64,000 nucleotides of DNA, from contig NZ_FQVX01000002.1 of assembly GCF_900129495.1 (NCBI RefSeq), positions 744,001 to 808,000 on the forward strand. Reading direction: 5' to 3'. The notes below the pieces were generated by a model. The model did not search any database, had not been told where the DNA came from, and saw only the letters and a program-made list of their open reading frames with translations. Each line of letters starts with the position of its first letter. The first letter of the stretch is position 1. Source of the stretch: Geodermatophilus nigrescens. GTDB lineage: Bacteria; Actinomycetota; Actinomycetes; Mycobacteriales; Geodermatophilaceae. Below, piece after piece: positions 10,656-20,679 of this stretch. Both the position numbers and the translations under genes were made by a program.

Positions 10656-11531
10656 ATGACCCCCGACATCCCCGGCTCCACCCGCACCCGCGTCCCCGGC
10701 ACCGACGGCGTCGAGCTGTCGGTCGCCGTGCTCGGCAGCGGCCCCGCGCTGGTGCTGCTGCACGGCTTCCCGCAGACCTCGCTCATGTGGCGGCTCGTGG
10801 CGCCCGCGCTGGCCGCCGACCACACCGTCCTCTGCCCCGACCTGCGCGGCTACGGCGCCAGCGACGCCCCCGGGGCCACCGGCCCCGACACCTACAGCGC
10901 GCGCACGATGGCCGCCGACGTCGTGGCCGCCGCCCGCGCGCTGGGCCACGAGCGGTTCGCCCTGGCCGGCCACGACCGCGGCGCCCTGGTGGCGGTGCGC
11001 GCGGGCCTGGACTCCCCCGACGCCGTGACCCACCTGTGCTCCCTCGACGTGCTGCCGACCCTCGACTCCTGGGACATCCTCTCCGGCGTGCGGGCGTCGG
11101 TGGCCTGGCACCTCTACCTGATGGCCCAGCCGCCCGGCCTGCCCGAGGCGATGATCACCGCCACCGCCGACGCGTTCTTCGGCTCGTTCCTCGACGGCTG
11201 GGGCCGGGAGGGCCTGTTCCCCGCCGACGTGCGCGCCGAGTACCTGCGCGCCTCGCGGGAGCGGGTGCCCTCGATCGTGGCCGACTACCGGGCCAGCGCC
11301 GGCGTCGACCTCGAGCACGACGCCGCCGACCGCGCGGCCGGCCGCCGGCTGACCATGCCGGTGACCGTGCTGCAGCAGGACTGGGGCGCCGCGCTCGGCT
11401 TCGACGCGGCGGCGCTGTGGCGGGCGTGGGCGCCCGACCTCGACCACCGCACCGTCGCGGCCGGCCACTTCATGGCCGAGGAGGCGCCGGACGTCGTCGT
11501 CGGGGCGCTGCGCGACCTGCTCGCGCGCTGA
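10656..11531 (+). CDS. Alpha/beta hydrolase, haloacetate dehalogenase/epoxide hydrolase-like
   Basis: 291-aa alpha/beta hydrolase of the group with an aspartate nucleophile. The oxyanion motif HGFPQTSLMW (about residues 36-45), CPDLRGYGASD, and the elbow GHDRGA with Asp107 instead of serine point to haloalkanoate dehalogenases and epoxide hydrolases, not esterases. The catalytic His is in GHFMAEEAPD near the C terminus. The internal pattern VLPTLDSWDI and the ADYRASAGVDLEHDAADRA stretch resemble fluoroacetate/haloacetate dehalogenases. The true substrate is unproven. The divergent BTAD regulator starts 34 bases upstream, and the convergent DAHP synthase ends six bases downstream. Confidence 0.88.
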   Translation: MTPDIPGSTRTRVPGTDGVELSVAVLGSGPALVLLHGFPQTSLMWRLVAPALAADHTVLCPDLRGYGASDAPGATGPDTYSARTMAADVVAAARALGHERFALAGHDRGALVAVRAGLDSPDAVTHLCSLDVLPTLDSWDILSGVRASVAWHLYLMAQPPGLPEAMITATADAFFGSFLDGWGREGLFPADVRAEYLRASRERVPSIVADYRASAGVDLEHDAADRAAGRRLTMPVTVLQQDWGAALGFDAAALWRAWAPDLDHRTVAAGHFMAEEAPDVVVGALRDLLAR

Positions 11532-11537
11532 CCCGGC

Positions 11538-12695
11538 TCAGCCGGCCGTCGCGGCCCGCCGGGCGCGGGCGGCGGCGGCCAGCTCGTCGAGCAGCGCCTC
11601 GGTGGTGGACAGGTCGACGCAGGAGTCGGTGACGCTCACGCCGTACTCGAGCCGCTCGGGGTGCGCCTGGTCGAGGTCCTGGCGGCCCTCGGCCAGGAAG
11701 CTCTCGATCATCACGCCGCGGATCGCCCGCTCCCCGCCGGCGACCTGGCCGGCGAGGTCGGCGACGACGGCGGGCTGGCGGCGGTGGTCCTTGCGGCTGT
11801 TGCCGTGCGAGGCGTCGACGACGAGCACCTCGGGCAGCCCGCGCGCGGCCAGGCGGCGCCGGGTGTCGGCGACGTGCTCGGCGGAGTGGTTGGGGCCGTC
11901 GGCGGTGCCGCGCAGGATGACGTGGCCGGTGTCGTTGCCCGTCGTCGACAGCTGCGCGGACACCCCGTGGGAGTCGACGCCGAGGAACTCGTGCGGGGCG
12001 CGGGCGGTGAGCACCGCGGAGATGGCCGAGTCGACGCTGCCCTCCGGCGAGTTCTTGAACCCGACGACGGAGGAGAACCCCGACACCCGCTCGCGCGCGG
12101 TCTGATCGGTGACGTTGCGCGCCCCGACGCCGTTGTAGGTGACCAGGCCGTTGACGTACTGCGGGGTGAGCGCGTTGAGCGGCTCGGCGGCCACCGGGAC
12201 GCCGAGGCCGGTGATCGCGCCCATGAGCATGCGGGTGGCGACCAGGCCGACGCTGATCCGGCTCGACCCGTCGAGGAACGGGTCGTAGGCGAAGCCCTTC
12301 CAGTCGACCTCGGTGCGCGGCTTCTCGGTGTAGGTGCGCATGACGATCTCGAGGTCGGCGCCGTGCCGCTCGCGCATGCGGGCGAGGAAGCCGGCGTACT
12401 CCAGCGCGGCGGCGGGGTCGTGGATCGAGCACGGGCCGGCGATGACGGCGAGCCGGTCGTCGGCGCCGGTGACGACGTCGGTCATCGCCCGCCGGCCGGC
12501 CGCCGTCGTCGCCGCGGACGCCGCGGTCAGCGGCACGACGGCGGCCACCGCGGCCGGGGTGACGACGACGCTCAGGCCGGTGATCCGCGCGTTGACCAGG
12601 CCGGTGACGTCGGCGGCGTCCTCCGGCCCGACGCCGACCTGCCGCTGCACGCCGGGCAGCAGCTCGGCGAGCGTGGCGTCGATCTGGGCGTTCAC
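11538..12695 (-). CDS. 3-deoxy-7-phosphoheptulonate synthase, class I (AroG/AroF type)
   Basis: First step of the shikimate pathway: condensation of phosphoenolpyruvate and erythrose 4-phosphate. 385 aa. The class I signature is clear: LAVIAGPCSIHDP, MRTYTEKPRTEVDWKGF, GSSRISVGL, GFKNSPEGSVDSAI, and the metal site DASHGNSRKDH. The start is set at GTG 12695. The frame stays open for about 26 codons upstream without ATG, GTG or TTG, so an unusual start there cannot be excluded. The N-terminal 70 residues are a helical extension. Actinomycetes mostly rely on class II enzymes, so a second isoenzyme elsewhere is likely. Confidence 0.93.
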   Translation of the reverse strand: MNAQIDATLAELLPGVQRQVGVGPEDAADVTGLVNARITGLSVVVTPAAVAAVVPLTAASAATTAAGRRAMTDVVTGADDRLAVIAGPCSIHDPAAALEYAGFLARMRERHGADLEIVMRTYTEKPRTEVDWKGFAYDPFLDGSSRISVGLVATRMLMGAITGLGVPVAAEPLNALTPQYVNGLVTYNGVGARNVTDQTARERVSGFSSVVGFKNSPEGSVDSAISAVLTARAPHEFLGVDSHGVSAQLSTTGNDTGHVILRGTADGPNHSAEHVADTRRRLAARGLPEVLVVDASHGNSRKDHRRQPAVVADLAGQVAGGERAIRGVMIESFLAEGRQDLDQAHPERLEYGVSVTDSCVDLSTTEALLDELAAAARARRAATAG

Positions 12696-12911
12696 GCGGG
12701 TCTGGACGTCGAGCAGCAGGTCGGCGACCCGCGTCGCCTCGGCCAGGATCTGGTCAGCGGGGATCGGGGGGCTCCTCGGGCGGTGCGGCTGCGCCGCGCG
12801 GGGAACGCGGCCGGGTCGGTCGGTGCAGCCGTCGAGCCAACCACATGCGCGGCGCGTCCCGGCCGGGCTCCCGGGCGGAGCGGGCCCGCCGCCCTACCGT
12901 CCCCGGTCGCG

Positions 12912-13412
12912 ATGGTCACGACGTCCCTGGTCGAGCACGCGGCGCTCGTGCCGGTGGCGCTGCTCCTGGTGCTCGCCGGCTGCACCGGCACCGGGTGGCT
13001 GCTGCTGCGCCGCCGGCCGCACGACCGCCGCACGCCGGGGGCGCTGGCGCTGCTGGGCCTGCTGCCGGTGGTCGCGCTGACGCTGACGCCCACCCCGCGG
13101 CGCGCGTTCGAGACGTGCGCGGTGCAGCTCTCCCTGCCGTCCCCGGGCAGCGTCGAGCTGCTGGCCAACGTCGCGCTGTTCGTCCCGGCGGTCTTCTTCG
13201 CCGCGCTGGCCACCCGGCGTCCGGTGGCGGTGCTGCTCGCCGCGGTGGGGGCGTCGGCCGCCGTCGAGGCGGTGCAGGCCGCGCTCCCGGCGCTCGGCCG
13301 CTCGTGCGACACGAACGACCTCGCGATGAACGCCACCGGGGCGGCGCTGGCCGCCGCCCTGGCCGCGGGCACCACCGCGCTGGCCGCCCGGCGGTCCCAC
13401 CGGCGTTCTTGA
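12912..13412 (+). CDS. VanZ-like integral membrane protein
   Basis: 166-aa membrane protein of the VanZ-like family, from ATG 12912. Predicted transmembrane segments are at about residues 9-29, 42-60, 80-98, 102-122 and 133-155. The family core is recognisable: SVELLANVALFVPAVFF, then SAAVEAVQAAL, then CDTNDLAMNATGAALAAAL, matching the VanZ pattern of N-x4-F and E-x-x-Q and D-x-x-x-N-x-x-G. The role is unknown; VanZ itself gives low-level teicoplanin resistance. Its stop lies inside the palindrome in front of the fur gene. Confidence 0.83.
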   Translation: MVTTSLVEHAALVPVALLLVLAGCTGTGWLLLRRRPHDRRTPGALALLGLLPVVALTLTPTPRRAFETCAVQLSLPSPGSVELLANVALFVPAVFFAALATRRPVAVLLAAVGASAAVEAVQAALPALGRSCDTNDLAMNATGAALAAALAAGTTALAARRSHRRS

Positions 13413-13422
13413 CTCGTTCAAG
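13408..13422 (+). promoter_or_regulatory. Palindromic operator/promoter in front of fur-katG
   Basis: CTTGACTCGTTCAAG is a perfect 5-base inverted repeat around a 5-base centre. It contains a -35-like TTGACT (13409-13414). Seventeen bases later GAGGAT (13432-13437) can serve as a weak -10, putting the transcript start at or very near the GTG of fur (13444), a leaderless mRNA. A FurA dimer bound here would block RNA polymerase, as known for FurA autoregulation in mycobacteria. The assignment is by position and symmetry only. Confidence 0.6.
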
Positions 13423-13443
13423 GAAAGCCGTGAGGATGGCGCC

Positions 13444-13904
13444 GTGCCGGACGCCGCGGAGCTCGAACGCGTGCTGCGCTCGGCGGGCCTGCGGGTCACC
13501 CGCCCCCGCCTGGCCGTGCTCGACGCCGTGCACGCGCACCCGCACGTCGACACCGAGACGCTGATCGCCGCCGCCCGCGCCCGGCTCGGCGCGGTGTCGC
13601 ACCAGGCGGTCTACGACGTCCTCGCCGTCCTCACCGAGCGCGGCCTCGTGCGGCGCATCCAGCCGCAGGGCTCGCTCGCGCGCTACGAGGCGCGGGTGGG
13701 CGACGACCACCACCACCTGGTCTGCCGGTCCTGCGGCGCCATCACCGACGTGGACGGCGCCACCGGCGACGTCCTCTGCCTCACTCCCCCGGTCGGCGGG
13801 GGCTTCCTCGTCGACTCCGCCGAGGTCTTCTACTGGGGCCGCTGCCGGTCCTGCGCGACGACCCCGGCCGACCTGCCCGAAACCCGAGCACAGAGAGGTA
13901 CGCC

Positions 13905-13908
<4 letters not shown>
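13444..13908 (+). CDS. furA: Fur-family repressor (FurA-like) of katG
   Basis: 154-aa ferric-uptake-regulator family protein. The winged helix is at about residues 10-85 ([32 protein letters not shown]), and the metal-binding half follows with [16 protein letters not shown] and a second CxxC in GRCRSC; the two CxxC pairs form the structural zinc site. Its stop overlaps the katG start (GTGA), so they form one translationally coupled operon. In this arrangement the known job is peroxide- and iron-responsive repression of katG. A palindromic operator sits just upstream and a leaderless start is likely. Confidence 0.93.
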
Positions 13909-16181
<2,273 letters not shown>

Positions 16182-16197
16182 TCGCTCCTCCCCCTGC

Positions 16198-16235
16198 GGG
16201 TGCCCCGGTCCGCGTGCGCGCGGGCCGGGGCACCC
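16198..16235 (+). terminator. Hairpin terminator after katG
   Basis: GGGTGCCCCGG at 16198-16208 pairs perfectly with CCGGGGCACCC at 16225-16235, an 11-base stem with a 16-base loop, beginning 17 bases after the katG stop. The LysR gene ends convergently at 16264, so it may serve both strands. Confidence 0.75.
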
Positions 16236-16263
16236 GTGCGTCCGGGGCCGTCCAGGGGCCGGC

Positions 16264-17109
16264 TCAGAGCCGCAGCGCGGTGCGCACCAGGTCGGCGACG
16301 GCCCGCGACCGGCTGTGCGGCGGCCAGGCGACGAGCGTGGTGACCTCCTCGGCGTCCACGACCGGCACGGCGACGACGTCGTCGTGCAACTGGGCGCGGA
16401 CGGAGTCGGGCAGCACGACGTGCGTGCGGCCGAGCGAGACCAGCTGCAGGAGCTGGGTGTGGCTGTGCACCTCCGGGCCGGGCCCCGGTGCGTAGCCGCC
16501 GTCGGGGCCGGGCCAGCGCGGCGCCGGCAGGCCGGGGACGTCGGCGAGGTCGGCGAGCCGGAGCTCGCGCCGGGTGGAGAGGGGATGGCCGGCGGGCAGG
16601 AGCGCGACCTGCCCCTCGGTGGCCAGCTCCTCGACGTCGAGGCCCGTGGTGTCGTCGAAGGGGCGGTGCAGCAGGGCGACGTCGGCCCGCCCGGTGCGCA
16701 GCAGCCGCCCCTGCTCACCGGGGCCGCACAGCACGACGTCGACCGGCACGGACCCGGGCTCCGCGGCGTAGGCCGACAGCAGCTTGGCCAGCAGCTCGGC
16801 GGAGGCGGCGGCCTTGGTGGCGAGCACGACCTGCGGCCGGCCGGCGTCCGCGACGGCGCGGCGGGTGCGGTGCTCGGCGGCGACCACCGCGTCCAGGGCG
16901 GCGCGGGCCTCGCGCAGGAGCACGGCGCCGGCGTCGGTCAGGGCCACCGAGCGGCTGGTGCGGTGCAGGAGCGCCGCGCCCAGGCGCCGCTCGAGCGCGC
17001 CGATCGCCCGGGACAGGGGCGGCTGGGCGATGCCCAGCCGCTGCGCCGCCCGGCCGAAGTGCAGTTCCTCGGCGACGGCGACGAAGTAGCGCAGCTCCCG
17101 CGTCTCCAC
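16264..17109 (-). CDS. LysR-family transcriptional regulator
   Basis: 281 aa from GTG 17109. The N-terminal LysR helix-turn-helix is ELRYFVAVAEELHFGRAAQRL and then QPPLSRAIGALERRLG (residues 4-60). The effector-binding domain follows with two alpha/beta lobes (PQVVLATKAAASAELL, RTGRADVALLHRPFD, EVTTLVAWPP). An earlier in-frame start at 17166 would run through the operator palindrome, so the shorter start is preferred. It is divergent from an SDR gene whose transcription it probably controls. A co-inducer cannot be named. Confidence 0.9.
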   Translation of the reverse strand: METRELRYFVAVAEELHFGRAAQRLGIAQPPLSRAIGALERRLGAALLHRTSRSVALTDAGAVLLREARAALDAVVAAEHRTRRAVADAGRPQVVLATKAAASAELLAKLLSAYAAEPGSVPVDVVLCGPGEQGRLLRTGRADVALLHRPFDDTTGLDVEELATEGQVALLPAGHPLSTRRELRLADLADVPGLPAPRWPGPDGGYAPGPGPEVHSHTQLLQLVSLGRTHVVLPDSVRAQLHDDVVAVPVVDAEEVTTLVAWPPHSRSRAVADLVRTALRL

Positions 17110-17141
17110 GACCCGGCCCAACGCCGGGAGCCCGCCGATCC

Positions 17142-17156
17142 ATACCGCCGCGGTAT
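17142..17156. promoter_or_regulatory. LysR box between the divergent LysR and SDR genes
   Basis: ATACCGCCGCGGTAT is a perfect 7-base inverted repeat around one central base and fits the T-N11-A LysR consensus (T17143, A17155). It lies 33 bases upstream of the LysR start and 58 bases upstream of the SDR start, the standard place for autorepression and activation of the divergent gene. Confidence 0.8.
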
Positions 17157-17213
17157 CGGCCGGCACCGAGACGGTGTTGGACGGCCCCGCCGCCCGCGCC
17201 GAGGCTCGACGGC

Positions 17214-17945
17214 ATGGCAGAGACGAGGACCGCGCTGGTCACGGGCGCGAACAAGGGCATCGGGTACGAGATCGCGGCGGGGCTCGGGGCCCTCGGCCAC
17301 CGCGTGGGGGTGGGGGCGCGCGACGACGCCCGCCGGGAGGAGGCGGTGGCCCGGCTGCGGGCGGCCGGCGTCGACGCGGTCGGCGTGCCGCTGGACGTCA
17401 CCGACGACGCGAGCGTCGCCGCCGCGGCCGAGCTGCTCGCCGACCGCTTCGGCCGGCTGGACGCGCTGGTGAACAACGCCGGCATCACCGGGGGCATGGA
17501 CCAGCGGCCGACCACCGTCGACCTCGACGTCGTCCGGACCGTCGTGGAGACCAACGTGCTCGGGGTGATCCGGGTGACCAACGCGATGCTGCCGCTGCTG
17601 CGCCGCTCGCCGTCGCCGCGGATCGTCAACGTGTCCAGCGGCGTGGGGTCGCTGACCCGCCAGTCCGGGCCCGACGGCGAGCTCACCACCGGGCCGGTCG
17701 CGGTGGCCTACTCGCCGTCGAAGACGTTCCTCAACGCGGTGACGGTGCAGTACGTCCGCGAGCTGGCCGGCACGGGGATCCTCGTCAACCTCGCGTGCCC
17801 CGGCTACGTCGCCACCGACCTCAACGGCTTCCGCGGCGTGCGCACCCCCCAGCAGGGCGCGGCGACGCCGATCCGGCTCGCCACGCTGCCCGACGGCGGG
17901 CCGACGGGCGGGTTCTTCGAGGACGCCGGCACCGTCCCCTGGTGA
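17214..17945 (+). CDS. Short-chain dehydrogenase/reductase
   Basis: 243-aa classical SDR resembling plant-type carbonyl reductases of actinomycetes. The NADP(H)-binding motif is TGANKGIGYEIA (about residues 10-21), then LVNNAGI (about 85-91), Ser in NVSSGVGSL, and the active-site Tyr/Lys in YSPSKTF. The tail GGPTGGFFEDAG is a feature of the carbonyl reductase-like group. It is the probable target of the divergent LysR regulator through the palindrome at 17142-17156. The substrate is unknown. Confidence 0.9.
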   Translation: MAETRTALVTGANKGIGYEIAAGLGALGHRVGVGARDDARREEAVARLRAAGVDAVGVPLDVTDDASVAAAAELLADRFGRLDALVNNAGITGGMDQRPTTVDLDVVRTVVETNVLGVIRVTNAMLPLLRRSPSPRIVNVSSGVGSLTRQSGPDGELTTGPVAVAYSPSKTFLNAVTVQYVRELAGTGILVNLACPGYVATDLNGFRGVRTPQQGAATPIRLATLPDGGPTGGFFEDAGTVPW

Positions 17946-18015
17946 CCGTGGGGCGCCCGTGACGGGTGGGGCGTGGCGCCGTCACGGGGGGCGGTGGCGT
18001 GCGCACCATGGGCGC

Positions 18016-18933
18016 GTGCCCGCCCGACCGGACGCCGTCGCGGCCCTGCCGGCCGCCCCGGGCGTCTACCGCTTCCGCGACGGCGGCGGGCGCGTGCTCT
18101 ACGTCGGCCGGGCCACCCACCTGCGCTCGCGCGTCGGCTCCTACTGGGGCGACCTGCGCGACCGGCGGCACCTGCGGCGGATGGTCGGGCGGGTGGCCCG
18201 GATCGAGGCGCTGGAGTGCGACTCGGTGCACGAGGCCGCGTGGGCCGAGCGCAACCTGCTGGAGCGCTCGCTGCCGCCGTGGAACCGCATCGCCGGCGGC
18301 CTGGAGGTGCCCGTCCGCATCCGGCTGGACGCCTCGCCGGACGCGCCGCGCCTCGACGTCGTCTCCGACCCCCGGCCGGGACCGGACGTGCGCCTGTTCG
18401 GCCCCTACCTCGGCGCCCGGCGGGTGCGCGCGGCCGTCTCGGGGCTCGGCCGCGTGTACCCGCTGGCCCACGCGGGCGCGGCGGGCAGCGCCGCCGCGCG
18501 CGAGCTGGCGCGGGCCCGGGGCGGGCGGGACACCCCGGTGCCCGAGCTCGCGGCCGCGCTGACCGCGGTGCTCGCCCGGGAGCCGGCCGCCGTCGCCGCC
18601 GCGGTGGCGGCGCTGTCCGCCCGGCGCGACGCCGCGGCGCAGGCGCAGGCCTACGAGGCGGCCGCCCGCCTGCAGGAGGAGATCGAGGCGCTGCGGTGGG
18701 TGGTGGCGCCGCAGCGGGTCACCGCGGCGGAGGGCCGGGCCGACGGCGACGTCACCGGCTGGACCGGCGAGGTGCTCGTCCGGCTGCGCATCCGGGGCGG
18801 CCGGGTGCGCGACTGGGACCAGGAGCCCTGCACGCGCGCGTCGCCGGGGACGCGCGCGCCCGCGGGCTGGGGGCCGTTCCTCCGCCGCAACGCCGAGCTG
18901 GCCGCCCGGCTCGCCGCGCTGCCCGTGACCTGA
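18016..18933 (+). CDS. GIY-YIG nuclease-domain protein with UVR motif (UvrC N-terminal-like)
   Basis: 305 aa from GTG 18016. The N terminus is a GIY-YIG domain as in UvrC: GVYRFRDGGGRVLYVGRATH (about residues 16-35), with catalytic-type Arg (HLRSRV) and Glu (WAERNLLE). A UVR helical hairpin follows at about residues 207-225 (AYEAAARLQEEIEALR). The RNase H-like endonuclease domain and HhH repeats of full UvrC are absent, so this could make at most one incision, like E. coli Cho, or have another role. A genuine uvrC should exist elsewhere. Earlier in-frame starts exist but add only low-complexity sequence. Confidence 0.85.
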   Translation: MPARPDAVAALPAAPGVYRFRDGGGRVLYVGRATHLRSRVGSYWGDLRDRRHLRRMVGRVARIEALECDSVHEAAWAERNLLERSLPPWNRIAGGLEVPVRIRLDASPDAPRLDVVSDPRPGPDVRLFGPYLGARRVRAAVSGLGRVYPLAHAGAAGSAAARELARARGGRDTPVPELAAALTAVLAREPAAVAAAVAALSARRDAAAQAQAYEAAARLQEEIEALRWVVAPQRVTAAEGRADGDVTGWTGEVLVRLRIRGGRVRDWDQEPCTRASPGTRAPAGWGPFLRRNAELAARLAALPVT

Positions 18934-18946
18934 GCGGCGCGCCCGG

Positions 18947-19654
18947 TCAGGCGGGGCGCGTCCCGACGAGCGAGGCGAACGCGATGACGTTGTCCTCGTA
19001 GCTGCCGGCGCCGCTGTCGAAGGCCCCGCCGCAGGTGATCAGCCGCAGCTCGGGGCCGTCGGTGTTGCCGTAGACCTCGATGGTGGGGAACTCGTCCTTC
19101 GGGTGCCGCTCGACCCGGTCGACGGCGAACACGGCGACGGTCCCGTCCTCCCGGGTGACCTCCACCTCGTCGCCCGGCTCGAGCGCGCCGAGGTCGTAGA
19201 AGACCCCCGGCCCGTACTCCGCGGAGTCGACGTGGCCCAGCAGGACGGCCGGGCCGACGGCGCCGGGGGCCGGGCCGGGGCTGTACCAGCCGGCCCGGTC
19301 GTCCCGCTCGAGCGGCGGCACCTCGACGGTGCCGTCGTCGTTCAGCCCGAGGTCCATGAGCTCGCTGGTGACGCCGATCGCCGCGACCGACACCGACACC
19401 GGCGCGGCGACCGGGGCGGCCCCGGCGGTCCCGCCGGCCTCACCGGCCGGTGCGGACGGCTCGGCGGGTGCGGGAGGGGCGGGCTGCGCCGTCCCGGAGG
19501 ACGACGACGACGTCGCGCCGTCGTCACCGGCGCCGGCGGCGGGCTGCGGTGGGGACTGCTGCCCGGTCGTCGCGACCACGAGGGCGACGACGCCCACGAC
19601 CGCCAGGGCGAGGGCGGCGAGGAGCCAGGTGCGGGGGGAGCGGCGGGACGTCAC
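18947..19654 (-). CDS. Class F sortase
   Basis: Membrane-anchored cysteine transpeptidase of the class F sortase group, 235 aa from GTG 19654. A basic start and one transmembrane anchor (WLLAALALAVVGVVALVVA, about residues 10-28) precede a Ser/Pro/Ala linker (to about 75) and the beta-barrel sortase domain. Catalytic His lies in LLGHVDS and Cys in LRLITCGG. The residue expected to be the catalytic Arg, usually in a YRDN-like motif, appears as Glu in GSYEDNV by eye. It is followed, in the same direction, from the CHRD-like secreted protein 76 bases upstream. Whether that protein is its substrate is unknown. Confidence 0.85.
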   Translation of the reverse strand: MTSRRSPRTWLLAALALAVVGVVALVVATTGQQSPPQPAAGAGDDGATSSSSSGTAQPAPPAPAEPSAPAGEAGGTAGAAPVAAPVSVSVAAIGVTSELMDLGLNDDGTVEVPPLERDDRAGWYSPGPAPGAVGPAVLLGHVDSAEYGPGVFYDLGALEPGDEVEVTREDGTVAVFAVDRVERHPKDEFPTIEVYGNTDGPELRLITCGGAFDSGAGSYEDNVIAFASLVGTRPA

Positions 19655-19730
19655 GGGGTCCTCCGGGTCTCGGGGCGCCGGGCGGGGCCGTGCCGCGCGG
19701 GGGTCCTCCCCCGCGCGGCACGGCGGGCCG

Positions 19731-20498
19731 TCAGGCCTGGTCGGCGGCCTGGCGACGGCGGGCGGCGACGGTGCCGGCCGCGGCCGCGCCGACGAGGGCG
19801 ACGGCACCCACCGCGAGCGCGGCGTGCTGCTCGGTGCCGGCCGTGGCGCCGCCACCGGTCTCGGCGCCACCGCTCGGCGCGGCGCCCATCTGCGACGCGG
19901 CGAGCGGGCCACAGGCGGCCGGGGCGGTGGCCTCCATCGGCAGCGACGGGTCGAGGTCGCTCATGACCGTGCCGTCGTAGGTGCCGCTGCCGTCCTTGTC
20001 GACGCCGTGCAGCACGAGCACCGCGGTCCCGGCCTCGAACGAGGCGGCGACGTCGGGGGTGACCTCGAGCGTGCGCTCGTAGGAGAGCTCGCCGTCGGTC
20101 GGGAAGCGATCGATGGCCAGCCCGCTGTCGGGGCTCGTGTCACCGGTCGTGGTCAGCGAGGTCCCGATGGCGCCGTAGTCCTCGGTCGCCTCGGTGACGC
20201 TGACCCAGCCGTCGCCGTTCTCGTCGTCGTCCGGCGTCGGGCAGGCGCCGGCCGCGCCGAAGTGGAAGTGCTGGGCGTGCGGGGCGCCCTCGAGCAGGCC
20301 GGAGGCCTCGATCATCACCGTGGCGGTGGTGCCGTCCAGGGTGACCATCGCGGTCCCGGTGGCCCCGGAGTCGTTGAGGGAGCCGAGGTCGGCCTGGTAG
20401 CTGTGGCTGCCCTCGTGGGCGGAGGCGCCGGTCGCGGTGAGCAGCGGGAAGGCCGCGGCCGCGAGGGCGACGGTGGGGAGTGCGAGTGCCTTGCGCAT
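19731..20498 (-). CDS. Secreted CHRD-like domain protein with EF-hand-like loop and C-terminal anchor
   Basis: 255 aa. A signal peptide (MRKALALPTVALAAAAFPLL, cleavage after ASA at about residue 26) is followed by a CHRD-like beta domain (GTAMVTLDGTTATVMIEASG and HAQHFHFG). DENGDGWVSVTE (about residues 90-101) is a textbook 12-residue EF-hand calcium loop, and DKDGSGTYD is a weaker second one. The C terminus has a hydrophobic segment and a basic RRR tail, but no LPxTG motif. The class F sortase gene follows on the same strand. Function is unknown; an exported calcium-binding surface protein is the best description. Confidence 0.8.
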   Translation of the reverse strand: MRKALALPTVALAAAAFPLLTATGASAHEGSHSYQADLGSLNDSGATGTAMVTLDGTTATVMIEASGLLEGAPHAQHFHFGAAGACPTPDDDENGDGWVSVTEATEDYGAIGTSLTTTGDTSPDSGLAIDRFPTDGELSYERTLEVTPDVAASFEAGTAVLVLHGVDKDGSGTYDGTVMSDLDPSLPMEATAPAACGPLAASQMGAAPSGGAETGGGATAGTEQHAALAVGAVALVGAAAAGTVAARRRQAADQA

Positions 20499-20679
20499 GG
20501 GTTCTCTCCTCGGTCGGGGTGCACCGCCGCCCGGCGGGCGAGGGCTGTCCGGGGCTGGTCGTCGCGCTCCCGGACGGGGCGACTCCCGCGGTGCGCGGGG
20601 CCGTGGGACGAGCCCGGGGAGGGGCTCCGCAGGGACGGGTCCACCGCGCTCGCCTCGGAGCCGGTCACCGTCCGCAGGT

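Noticed and set aside
10621-10825. An upstream start for the BTAD regulator at 10825
   Set aside because: It would overlap the first 170 bases of the divergent hydrolase, whose N terminus is conserved. The SARP domain begins right after the ATG at 10621.
16264-17166. The longer LysR start at 17166
   Set aside because: It adds 19 non-homologous residues and makes the LysR box part of the coding sequence. GTG 17109 matches the family N terminus.
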